From NCBI GenBank assembly GCA_028686145.1, contig JAQUCQ010000125.1, positions 1 through 8,800 on the forward strand: a stretch of DNA of 8,800 nt, read 5' to 3'. The position numbers and the translations under genes were made by a program. Every line of letters starts with the position of its first letter. Position 1 is the first letter of the stretch. Origin of the DNA: Desulfuromonadaceae bacterium (GTDB lineage: Bacteria; Desulfobacterota; Desulfuromonadia; Geobacterales; Pseudopelobacteraceae). Below, in pieces: positions 1-5,419 of the stretch. The notes beneath the pieces are model-generated. The model was not told the DNA's origin. It searched no databases and worked only from the letters and a program-made list of their open reading frames with translations.

Positions 1-2
1 CC

Positions 3-251
3 GTTTGTGCCGTCGTTGTCGTACTTAGTGCACTTCCTGTTTTTGCCGCTGGGCAAATCGAAGGAAAAGATGAATGCCTGGTTTACAGCAAAAACTGCTC
101 CGACTCAGTGGACAGTCTGCCAGAACGAATTGCCAAGTTAAAAGTTGAAATTGGCAAGGGGGAAACGGTTTACACCTCTGAGGAGCTGATGCAACTTGAA
201 TGTAAATTGAAAGGGAATAATGAGTTGATTAGAGTGATGCATAAACCATAA
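3..251 (+). CDS. Small secreted protein, C-terminal part (5' end outside window)
   Basis: The open frame enters from the left edge and ends at the TAA at 249-251, so the start codon and the first residues are missing. The visible N-terminus is a hydrophobic stretch (VCAVVVLSALPVFA) followed by AGQ, which looks like the core and cleavage region of a Sec signal peptide. About 68 residues of mature protein follow, beginning GQIEGKDECLVYSKNC. The rest is charged and probably helical (SLPERIAKLKVEIGKG, then EELMQLECKLK). Three Cys are present; the first two are spaced C-x6-C. I infer export to the periplasm. The function is unknown. The composition fits short secreted proteins annotated as hypothetical in Geobacter-like bacteria, but that is an impression from memory. 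No partner gene is visible. Confidence 0.7.
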   Translation, partial: VCAVVVVLSALPVFAAGQIEGKDECLVYSKNCSDSVDSLPERIAKLKVEIGKGETVYTSEELMQLECKLKGNNELIRVMHKP

Positions 252-484
252 AGATAATCGTAATAATTTTGTGCGAATGGGAAATGTCATGAAGTCCGTA
301 AACTGGTTGGAAGTTTAATAAATCTACAAAAAAGGTTTTGACTAAACTACGCCCGAAATACTTTCGCAACTCTTTCGCAGGTCGGACTGGACATCAACTG
401 AAATCAAAGTATTTATCTGGACGGATACCACAGAGAAGTCAGTATTTAACTGTATGATATGATATATGTTTTCCGTTTATAATT

Positions 485-527
485 TGGAAACGGCATTTCC
501 ACCCGCCTGATTCGAATCCCGTTTCCA
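485..527. repeat. Inverted repeat around the putative integration core
   Basis: TGGAAACGG at 485-493 is the exact reverse complement of CCGTTTCCA at 519-527, with 25 bases between the arms. The right arm lies inside the tRNA 3' fragment. The palindrome GATTCGAATC sits between the arms at 509-518. A further CCGTTT copy lies just upstream near 473-478. Paired core-type sites flanking a crossover are usual for tyrosine recombinases, so this may be the core of the attachment site. Confidence 0.45.
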
Positions 528-533
528 GCTCCA
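508..533 (+). other. tRNA 3' end fragment, probable attachment site (att)
   Basis: From 511 the sequence has the geometry of a tRNA 3' end: a 7-nt T-loop TTCGAAT (511-517), the 3' strand of the T-stem CCCGT (518-522), a 7-nt acceptor strand TTCCAGC (523-529), discriminator T (530) and encoded CCA (531-533). Bases upstream of 511 do not pair with the T-stem, and no anticodon or D arm precedes them, so this is not a whole tRNA gene. A break inside the T-loop is a common crossover point for integrases that use tRNA genes, and a decayed integrase lies 17 bases downstream. The T discriminator suggests Gly, Thr or Cys; the isotype cannot be settled here. The site is either attR or a chimeric att left by an earlier integration. 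Confidence 0.6.
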
Positions 534-542
534 TTAAATATC

Positions 543-559
543 AACTACTTCAAGTAGTT
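543..559. repeat. 17-bp near-perfect palindrome at integrase 3' end
   Basis: AACTACTT and AAGTAGTT are exact reverse complements around a single central C (551). The palindrome overlaps the stop codon of the integrase fragment and lies between that fragment and the tRNA 3' end. It may be an integrase or excisionase accessory site, or simply part of the 3' hairpin structure. Confidence 0.5.
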
Positions 560-804
560 ATGGGCAAAAAGCCCCGGCTTTCGCAGGTTGTTTCGCATGT
601 GGCCGGGGCTATTCTTTTGCCCAGGTTTTTGAAGTCCCTGCCAAAATACCTCAGAATTGCCAGCCGGTCCTGTTCCAACCCCTCAGTATATTTTCCGTAC
701 ACCTCAAAAATCATCTGCTTGCTCGCATGACCCATGAGATCCACCAGCCGGTTCTGGTCGGTGCGGATATACCGAGCTGTAGAGTTCCATGACATCGTGG
801 GCAC
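550..804 (-). pseudogene. Tyrosine recombinase (phage-type integrase), C-terminal remnant
   Basis: The 84-codon frame carries only the end of the catalytic domain of a site-specific tyrosine recombinase. RLVDLMGHASKQMIFEVYGK (residues 19-38) has the family's LMGH box, with the second catalytic His at 26, and the nucleophile position EVYGKY, with Tyr36. ILRYFGRDF follows, as in integrases of islands and phages. Intact family members are about 350-400 residues. The Arg boxes, the core-binding domain and the arm-binding domain are absent, and sequence upstream of about residue 10 no longer matches the family, probably through a frameshift or deletion. The only possible start is a GTG with no convincing ribosome-binding site. 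The fragment points toward the tRNA 3' piece at 511-533, the usual int-att layout, so it marks one edge of an old integrated element that can no longer move by itself. Confidence 0.75.
566..610 (-). terminator. Rho-independent terminator of the integrase transcript
   Basis: Read on the minus strand, AGCCCCGGC (602-610) pairs with GCCGGGGCT (570-578), and TTTT (566-569) follows at once, the classical terminator form. Outer arms GGGCAAAA (562-569) and TTTTGCCC (615-622) can extend the stem around a small bulge. The hairpin lies inside the last codons of the integrase frame rather than after the stop, so the C-terminal residues double as the terminator. Confidence 0.65.
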
Positions 805-1290
805 TTGATTGGACTGTGAGGCATGTAGTCGAATTGATAGCGTAATATATTTTTCGTGGTTTTTAAAAGTGGCACGGCAGTGTCTCGAATTGGTTAATCA
901 GGTAACAATATAACAGAATACAAAAAGATTGGTGCGAATTAGAGCAAATTTCAATTCTGAGATGGTTACCCATGCTGTCCCAGGCCACACATTGGTTGAC
1001 TATCTTTCCAGCCCTTAAATCCAAATATGAGCCATTTGCCATTGAAACTTATAAATGACAATTTGATATTTCATATGCAATGTACAAATATTCCGCATGA
1101 AGGTTGTTATAGCTCAATACTAATTGTGATGAGGATTTGGGGAAGCGGGTTTGGAAACCAACGGTTTGGATATATTTTTCTTATAGAAAATGTCTAATTC
1201 CTGGAGGAGAGCTAAACCATCCTGCCGTTTCTCTATTTCATTTCAGGCATCACATCTGAGCGTGTTCGGAGCCAGAATTTTGGGCGGCAT
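805..1290. other. Gene-free stretch
   Basis: No open frame of credible length or recognisable protein remnant was found on either strand. The segment is AT-rich with many stops in all frames. It lies upstream of the truncated integrase and probably holds its lost 5' portion in unrecognisable form. A GGAGGAG run at 1203-1209 resembles a ribosome-binding site, but no start codon follows at a useful distance. Confidence 0.6.
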
Positions 1291-1294
1291 AAAT

Positions 1295-1363
1295 AAATGA
1301 CATATTTAACAAAAAGAATTATGTCATTTAATTACCAGAGGATACTCTGAATGACATATTTAA
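1295..1363. promoter_or_regulatory. Operator-like cluster: two direct and one inverted copy of ATGACATATTT
   Basis: AATGACATATTTAA occurs exactly at 1296-1309 and again at 1350-1363, 54 bases apart. Between them TATGTCATTT (1320-1329) is the exact reverse complement of AAATGACATA (1295-1304). Three near-identical motifs in a 70-base AT-rich segment suggest a binding site for a dimeric regulator or a small iteron set. No gene for such a protein is seen nearby. The first two copies could also form a 10-bp stem with a 15-base loop. Confidence 0.45.
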
Positions 1364-1408
1364 ATTTCAAAGATTTTGGGGTACCACTTGAGTGGATAGT
1401 GAATGAAG

Positions 1409-1437
1409 TTAACGCCACCGTTAGAGGGTGGCGTTAA
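1409..1437. terminator. Terminator-like hairpin
   Basis: TTAACGCCACC (1409-1419) pairs perfectly with GGTGGCGTTAA (1427-1437) around a 7-base loop. The plus-strand downstream side is T-rich (TTACTTTCATTT) but has no clean T-run. The stem is strong enough to act as a transcription terminator. No confident gene ends just before it on either strand. Confidence 0.5.
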
Positions 1438-1522
1438 TTACTTTCATTTCCACAATAGTAGCCGAATACTGGTTAAGGTAAGACGCCATGTGGAATAGTG
1501 GCTAATAACGCATCTGCGCAAG

Positions 1523-1777
1523 TTGCATAAGGTCGCAAGCATGAAAACAGGGTACGTCAAGTTTTCTCGCGGGTCACTATATGAGACGTATGGCCAGTAC
1601 AAAGTGCTAACATCGGGTGGTTGGAAAAAAGCACATGCTTGTAGTGAAGAGCATCGGAAGTCGGATGCGGGAAAACCGCAAGTCTGGTTTGATGAGGAGG
1701 GTAGGGTAAAACCTGTCCCCCACCCTACCCTATCTCGCCTCCTTCACGGGAAGAACAGAAAGAACTTCTTGAAATAA
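1523..1777 (+). CDS. Small hypothetical ORF running into an IS21 remnant
   Basis: The 84-codon frame starts with ATG at 1523; an alternative ATG at 1541 follows an AAGG at a workable distance. I do not recognise the protein. Residues from MKTGYVKFSRG to about WFDEEGRVKP read as a plausible soluble, charged polypeptide with one Cys (HACSEEHRK). The last 20 or so codons cover the same DNA as the IstB remnant in another frame and cannot be native to this ORF. The original gene has therefore probably lost its 3' end where the IS21 fragment joined. A GC-rich hairpin at 1698-1731 marks the junction. It may be a truncated gene or a chance frame. Confidence 0.35.
   Translation: MHKVASMKTGYVKFSRGSLYETYGQYKVLTSGGWKKAHACSEEHRKSDAGKPQVWFDEEGRVKPVPHPTLSRLLHGKNRKNFLK
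1698..1731. repeat. Inverted repeat at the IS21 fragment junction
   Basis: AGGGTAGGGT (1698-1707) is the exact reverse complement of ACCCTACCCT (1722-1731), with 14 bases between. It sits where readable IstB homology begins, so it could be a scar of the rearrangement that truncated the element, or a terminator for the small ORF. Confidence 0.45.
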
Positions 1778-1980
1778 TTGAAGGCCGTTACGACCGGAAG
1801 GCGACCGTCGTGGCCAGCCATCTTCCGATCAAGGCGTGGTACGACCCCTTGCAGGGTGCAACCCTCGCAGATGCCATCCTCGATAGACTAATACATAATG
1901 CCTACTCGGTCGAATTAAAAGGCGAATCGATGAGAAGAAAAGGAACGCCACTTGTATTTTTAAAGGGTTTAGTAAAATAG
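1735..1980 (+). pseudogene. istB: IS21-type helper ATPase IstB, C-terminal remnant
   Basis: In this frame (stop TAG 1978-1980) the translation has the clear C-terminal signature of IstB, the AAA+ helper that works with transposase IstA in IS21-family elements. ELLEIIEGRYDRKATVVASH is the sensor region (in intact proteins ..LLEI..DRY..RST.VTSQLP..), then LPIKAWYD, then ATLADAILDRLIHNA and VELKGESMRRK. Intact IstB is about 250 residues; only about 80 remain, and Walker A and Walker B are gone. No IstA sequence is nearby. The first GRYDRK copy is well conserved, so the truncation may be fairly recent. A few extra codons (TPLVFLKGLVK) follow the usual end. The remnant cannot function as an ATPase. 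Confidence 0.85.
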
Positions 1981-2010
1981 CATAAAAATATTTAAAATAC
2001 AACAAAAAAC

Positions 2011-2039
2011 TTGACACCATACACATTTTATTGTAGTTA
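2011..2039 (+). promoter_or_regulatory. Possible sigma70-type promoter
   Basis: A perfect -35 box TTGACA (2011-2016) is followed after 17 bases by TAGTTA (2034-2039), a poor -10 match, in strongly AT-rich DNA just downstream of the IstB remnant. It would drive transcription rightward through the mini-ORFs and hairpins at 2054-2350. The weak -10 keeps confidence low. Confidence 0.35.
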
Positions 2040-2053
2040 TAGCACATCACACA

Positions 2054-2110
2054 ATGAGTGTCTGGAAAGTTTCAGCCACCAATTTACCGACAGGAGGAAG
2101 TCATCAGTGA
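2054..2110 (+). CDS. Possible 18-codon leader ORF, overlapping the next
   Basis: An ATG at 2054 opens an 18-codon frame (MSVWKVSATNLPTGGSHQ) that ends with TGA at 2108-2110. The stop overlaps the GTG of the next mini-ORF (2107-2109). No good ribosome-binding site precedes the ATG. The product is unrecognised; this may be a chance frame. Confidence 0.2.
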   Translation: MSVWKVSATNLPTGGSHQ

Positions 2111-2169
2111 ACTCACAAAAGTTAGCAAGCAAATCCACCGGCAGCAATATGGAGGTAACCACAGCATAA
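2107..2169 (+). CDS. Possible 20-codon peptide ORF with strong RBS
   Basis: AGGAGG (2092-2097) lies 9 bases before a GTG at 2107, and the frame runs 20 codons (residues begin VNSQKLASKSTG, end EVTTA) to TAA at 2167-2169. The good Shine-Dalgarno sequence and the stop/start overlap with the preceding mini-ORF are what suggest translation. The sequence is not recognised. It could be a leader peptide for the structured region that follows, or the remaining 5' end of a lost gene. Confidence 0.25.
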   Translation: MNSQKLASKSTGSNMEVTTA

Positions 2170-2174
2170 TGTAG

Positions 2175-2350
2175 AGGTAATAGTGACCGTTATCGTCGTT
2201 ACCTGCCAAGACAACTACATATGCAGTGCCCTGACGTGGACCCTTTCTTCGTCAGCTCCAACGTAATAATCCGCTATTACGTTCGCCGGTAGTACCAATT
2301 CTGATCCCCAAAATCAGGATCGGCCTCAGCCTCTAAGGCTGTGTCAACAC
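2175..2350. repeat. Hairpin-rich segment
   Basis: Several inverted repeats lie close together: AGGTAA/TTACCT (2175-2180, 2199-2204); AACGTAATA/TATTACGTT (2260-2268, 2275-2283, 6-base loop); CTGAT/ATCAG (2301-2305, 2313-2317), which overlaps an alternative pairing GATCC/GGATC; CAGCC/GGCTG (2327-2331, 2337-2341); and GTGT/ACAC (2341-2350). No T-run follows any of them. The density suggests a structured RNA, an origin or a transfer-type region rather than a simple terminator. No long ORF crosses it. Confidence 0.4.
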
Positions 2351-2812
2351 AATTATTAAATAAAGCACCTCTGCACAACTGAAAACCATGATGTTGGACA
2401 CATCAGCGTCTGGTCAGCCACACAAGAACCTTCACATCCAAGGGGTCACTCTGTCTGCATTTTGCCGCCTGGATTGATGCGTGGCTTGCTGTAATCAGCC
2501 AAGCGCTTGGATCGTGCCTGAAACTCTCCACTTCCATTCCACAAGGATGGGCAGGCAACCAAGACAGCAACGCGACATGATTACAAGCGTAATGACCAAC
2601 ACTCGTTAAAAAACGACTGCCTGGGACTTTTACCGGAATGCAGGCAAGGACCACAACTGCACTGGACACATCCAGAGAACTACTTTGGCAAACTTTCGGT
2701 CAAACTATGTTCTCAGGCTGTTGCAGAAAATACCACTACATCCTCTCAAGCAATTGAGGGGAGACGGGGGCAGAACAACAATTCTCATTCACGCGGGGGA
2801 CCCGCAAACTCA

Positions 2813-2986
2813 ATGTCGCCGAAGGAGGTATCACGTAAAATGGGGAGAAACACGTGGGATTTAATTGAAGATGTGAGTAGCCCAGCAACATACCAGCACT
2901 CAAAACATCTTCGTGTGGAATCAAAGGCAGTTGATGCCAAGCAAAGAGGCCGCCCACCTTTGCGATGGTGGCGCAACCATCCGTAA
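2813..2986 (+). CDS. Possible small basic protein at the end of a long stop-free frame
   Basis: An ATG at 2813 opens 57 codons ending TAA 2984-2986; a second ATG at 2840 has a GGAGG about a dozen bases upstream. The product begins MSPKEVSRKMGRNTWDLIED and ends in a basic, aromatic tail with RGRPPLRWWRNHP, whose GRP core resembles an AT-hook. The same frame is free of stops from 2522, 154 codons in all, but contains no ATG, GTG or TTG before 2813. The long open run is unusual for about 50% GC DNA. Either a longer gene has lost its start, or the run is chance. On the opposite strand, overlapping frames of 73-88 codons are also open and none looks like a protein I know. Confidence 0.3.
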   Translation: MSPKEVSRKMGRNTWDLIEDVSSPATYQHSKHLRVESKAVDAKQRGRPPLRWWRNHP

Positions 2987-3207
2987 GTAAACCCAGCCAC
3001 CTCGTAACGATAGAGCCACAGCTGCAATCAACCGTTTAATCCCTAAACCAAAAACAGGATGATTTAAAAAAAGTTATGCATTGCATAGCAGCACTATAGC
3101 CTTGTCCAGCTACTTGAGATGTTTAAAAACGGTAACTACCTGAAGTAACAGAGTTTTAAACTTCATACTAAATGCAGTTGATCTGCAAAATAAAAAAGGA
3201 GCCCACA
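2987..3207 (+). promoter_or_regulatory. AT-rich leader upstream of the AcrVA2-like gene
   Basis: This 220-base stretch has no ORF. It holds TGCATTGCAT near 3077-3086, oligo-A tracts (3064-3071, 3125-3129) and weak promoter-like boxes (TTGAGA near 3114; TACTAA near 3166), none with a good partner. AAGGAG at 3196-3201 is a strong ribosome-binding site 6 bases before the ATG at 3208. The promoter of the three-gene block is presumably here, but I cannot place it. Confidence 0.35.
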
Positions 3208-4671
3208 ATGTATAAAACAGGAGTGTTCGGAACAAGAAAGTCAGCACCGAAGGGTAAAGAGGTCACGAGAGATAATGCCGAACTCGAATTTGAGTTCCAG
3301 TGTTTGTTGGACGAACTGATCCTCAAGAAAGAACAAGCCTTAAAGGAAGAATTGTCGATATACGGCATACCATTAAAGTCTAACGTACCGATGTACCTGG
3401 ACCACCACAGAAGTCGGCTAGCGATTAAGAGCCTCGCTGCTCAGCTCTCTGCCTCAGTTACGGGCAAAAAAACCCATTCACCCAAAATGACCATCCCAAC
3501 TGATCCAGGCGAGGAAGACAAAAGGACGAGAATATTGCGACCACTCTATTTCATGGATCTGGTCAATAAACGTTACCCCACCGCCTGCGAAACAGCGGAT
3601 ATGTTCAGAGCAGGAAGGGGGATTGATTACCCAAGCTGGTCAGAATGGTGTTTTTTACCACATGGGGCCTGGTATGCGTATGTCGGTGTTAAAAATGCTG
3701 ATGCCAAATTCGCCAACCATGCCCTAATCCGAGACATCAGCGTACTCGCAGCTATTGTCCCCTGGAGCCTTACTCAAGGAATTTACTGCTTCGATTCGGA
3801 TCTAATTTCTAGCCTGGATAGAGAAACCTTCAGACAACACTTACCCGTAGCTTCTTTTAAGAAACTGCCCGAATGGAGCGTTTATGTGGATTCGCAAAAC
3901 CTTTCCTGGTTTGGCGAAAAGCTTAACGGCTTTTGGGTGAGTCTTGAAGAAGATGCCAATTCCGGTGAAACTGAACTGCGATTCTTGCTTGCTCTCGAAA
4001 AGACCGGATTGCGACCTCAGGTCGTTCATCTTGGTGAATGGTCTCTTGCAGAAGGGGTCAATAAAACATTCCGTTTCAGTGATGAAGCGGGCAAAAAAAG
4101 GCTGAATCTGCCGGCTGAAATGTACAACTCCATGATAGACGCTATTTGCGTTGAACTCAGACCTTTAGTGGCAATAGTTCTCTATTTGTGTAGTGACGAT
4201 TACCTTACGAGCAGAGGACTGCTTGAAAAACGGTTAAGGCCGAAAGCCGAGAATACAAAACTTGGGTTAAAACATCGTCCGGCTGAAAAGCCAACTGTTT
4301 ACAACCTTCACAAGGGATCAGCAAAGGTTTCAGGTGCTCCAACTGTAATTGATCCACAGGCAATTATCAGACACTGTTTTTCCAGCACACCTAACGCTCT
4401 GGTGAATGGCAAGGCATATCACTCTCCGCTACCGGCCGCAATTAGAGACTGGTACTGCTACATAATTGACAGCGGCCACTCTGTCTTTGTCATTCCAAAA
4501 TGCATTGCTGAAACGGCATTCTCCGGAGAAATAGCACCCTACATGCTGTGCGCACCAGCATCGGTAAAGGATGTCCTGCAGCGCGGGTATGAGATCCGTG
4601 ACGGGTATGTAATTTCTGATGTTAAATACGACTACGACTTTGGATTAATCAGCGAAGAAGTGGAATTTTAA
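3208..4671 (+). CDS. AcrVA2-family anti-CRISPR-like protein with N- and C-terminal extensions
   Basis: I chose ATG 3208 because AAGGAG lies 6 bases upstream; an in-frame ATG at 3172 has no such site. The product is 487 residues. Residues 119-370 follow the motif order of AcrVA2, the Moraxella inhibitor of type V-A (Cas12a) CRISPR immunity: YPTA (123-126) and WCFLP (147-151), QGIY..D (190-196), LPEWSVYVD (220-228), GFWV (241-244), SLAEGV (279-284), LYLCS (325-329), RPK (344-346) and KPTVYNL (361-367). Residues 22-50 are charged and probably helical. About 115 extra residues follow the core, and the N-terminal 118 also exceed Moraxella AcrVA2, which is about 320 residues. AcrVA2 is reported to recognise nascent Cas12a and cause loss of its mRNA; related proteins occur in hosts without Cas12a, so the target here is unknown. 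It is the first gene of a same-strand block of three. The assignment rests on motifs recalled from memory, not a search. Confidence 0.72.
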   Translation: MYKTGVFGTRKSAPKGKEVTRDNAELEFEFQCLLDELILKKEQALKEELSIYGIPLKSNVPMYLDHHRSRLAIKSLAAQLSASVTGKKTHSPKMTIPTDPGEEDKRTRILRPLYFMDLVNKRYPTACETADMFRAGRGIDYPSWSEWCFLPHGAWYAYVGVKNADAKFANHALIRDISVLAAIVPWSLTQGIYCFDSDLISSLDRETFRQHLPVASFKKLPEWSVYVDSQNLSWFGEKLNGFWVSLEEDANSGETELRFLLALEKTGLRPQVVHLGEWSLAEGVNKTFRFSDEAGKKRLNLPAEMYNSMIDAICVELRPLVAIVLYLCSDDYLTSRGLLEKRLRPKAENTKLGLKHRPAEKPTVYNLHKGSAKVSGAPTVIDPQAIIRHCFSSTPNALVNGKAYHSPLPAAIRDWYCYIIDSGHSVFVIPKCIAETAFSGEIAPYMLCAPASVKDVLQRGYEIRDGYVISDVKYDYDFGLISEEVEF

Positions 4672-4687
4672 ATAATTTGCTCGACAT

Positions 4688-4713
4688 GTTGGCGGCGGTT
4701 TACTGTCGCCAAC
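4688..4713. repeat. Hairpin between genes A and B
   Basis: GTTGGCG (4688-4694) pairs with CGCCAAC (4707-4713) around a 12-base loop in the 118-base gap between the AcrVA2-like gene and the next gene. No T-run follows, so it is not a standard terminator; it may be an attenuator or an mRNA-stability element. CGACATG occurs on both sides (4682-4688 and 4720-4726). Confidence 0.45.
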
Positions 4714-4789
4714 TGCAAGCGACATGATCCCAGCTAAACCGTCAGTTGAAACCAATAACATTCAATATCCAATAAAAGGAGAATAAATT

Positions 4790-5419
4790 ATGCAAAACAT
4801 TGCTGCAGTGCCAGAAGAAACAGTTTCCCAGTTCATTACTTTTGAAGTTGGTAAACCTTTCTATAAGAAAAACCCGAACCCATTAAAAGCTGAAGGTCCA
4901 GTAATCCAGGTAGTCGAGAGTTCGATGGACATCTACTGTTGGTGCAACGGGATAACCTCTAAAGAAGCCAATGCTTGGCGGCGTGGTTGGTTGGAATACG
5001 GGGTGTTCGTCAACAAAAGTATCCCTTTTTTCTTGCTGAACTACCCTGAAGCCAAAATGGGTTTTGATGCTTCCCTGAATATTTGGGCAGAAAAGGAAGC
5101 TGGCCACGATTATGCGACATTCCTAACTATCCCTGGCAACATGATCAATTTGTTTCTGATTGAAAATTCGACCAACATCCTCAAGGCCATGCGGATGATC
5201 GGTGCCACATACGAAATTATGGACACAATCAAAGAGACCTGTGCCAGGCAACTAGATACTTATGCCGATGCCAGAGAAGTTACCGCAGCGATCGGCACTA
5301 CTACTAGGTGCTTTTCTACTGCGGACATGCTCAAGTTGGGCAGGACCGTGGATATGATCAGACCAACCGCCATAATCAATATCAGAAGCAATTCGCAGGC
5401 CCCAAAAGGAGAATCGTAA
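4790..5419 (+). CDS. Hypothetical protein, middle gene of the AcrVA2-like block
   Basis: The start ATG 4790 has AGGAG (4777-4781) 8 bases upstream. The 209-residue product has no signal peptide or membrane segment and matches no family I recognise. The N-terminal 115 residues are aromatic-rich and probably mixed alpha/beta (FITFEVGKPFYKKNP at 15-29, DIYCWCNGIT at 47-56, AWRRGWLEYGVFV at 62-74, IPFFLLNYP at 78-86). Residues 117-165 look helical (MINLFLIENSTNILKAMRM), followed by a short C-terminal region (FSTADMLKLGRTVDMIRP). Its stop TAA (5417-5419) shares one base with the ATG of the next gene, indicating translational coupling. Genes beside known anti-CRISPRs are often further inhibitors of host defence, so that role is possible, but nothing in the sequence itself shows it. 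It is clearly coding: intact, with good spacing and its own ribosome-binding site. Confidence 0.8.
   Translation: MQNIAAVPEETVSQFITFEVGKPFYKKNPNPLKAEGPVIQVVESSMDIYCWCNGITSKEANAWRRGWLEYGVFVNKSIPFFLLNYPEAKMGFDASLNIWAEKEAGHDYATFLTIPGNMINLFLIENSTNILKAMRMIGATYEIMDTIKETCARQLDTYADAREVTAAIGTTTRCFSTADMLKLGRTVDMIRPTAIINIRSNSQAPKGES

Noticed and set aside
455..533. A complete tRNA gene
   Set aside because: Only the T-loop, the T-stem 3' strand, the acceptor 3' strand and CCA fit. There is no matching 5' acceptor strand (GCTGGAA), D arm or anticodon arm upstream.
511..533. tmRNA (ssrA) 3' end rather than a tRNA end
   Set aside because: CAGCTCCA resembles the tmRNA end, but a final CCA after it would be TTA here, and T-loop and stem spacing then fail. 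Standard tRNA spacing fits exactly.
1829..2050. 73-codon minus-strand frame
   Set aside because: It is antisense to the clear IstB remnant and extends into AT-rich DNA; its Phe/Tyr/Leu-rich start reflects base composition.
2403..3027. Three minus-strand frames of 73-88 codons
   Set aside because: They have no ribosome-binding sites and no family resemblance, and they lie opposite the long plus-strand open frame. The hydrophobic start of the first (MSSAVVVLACIPV) is not followed by a convincing secreted protein.
3172..3207. Upstream ATG as the start of the AcrVA2-like gene
   Set aside because: No ribosome-binding site precedes 3172, whereas AAGGAG is ideally placed before the ATG at 3208.
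4688..4713. Terminator separating gene A from genes B and C
   Set aside because: The stem is only 7 bp with a 12-base loop and has no T-run, so read-through is likely.
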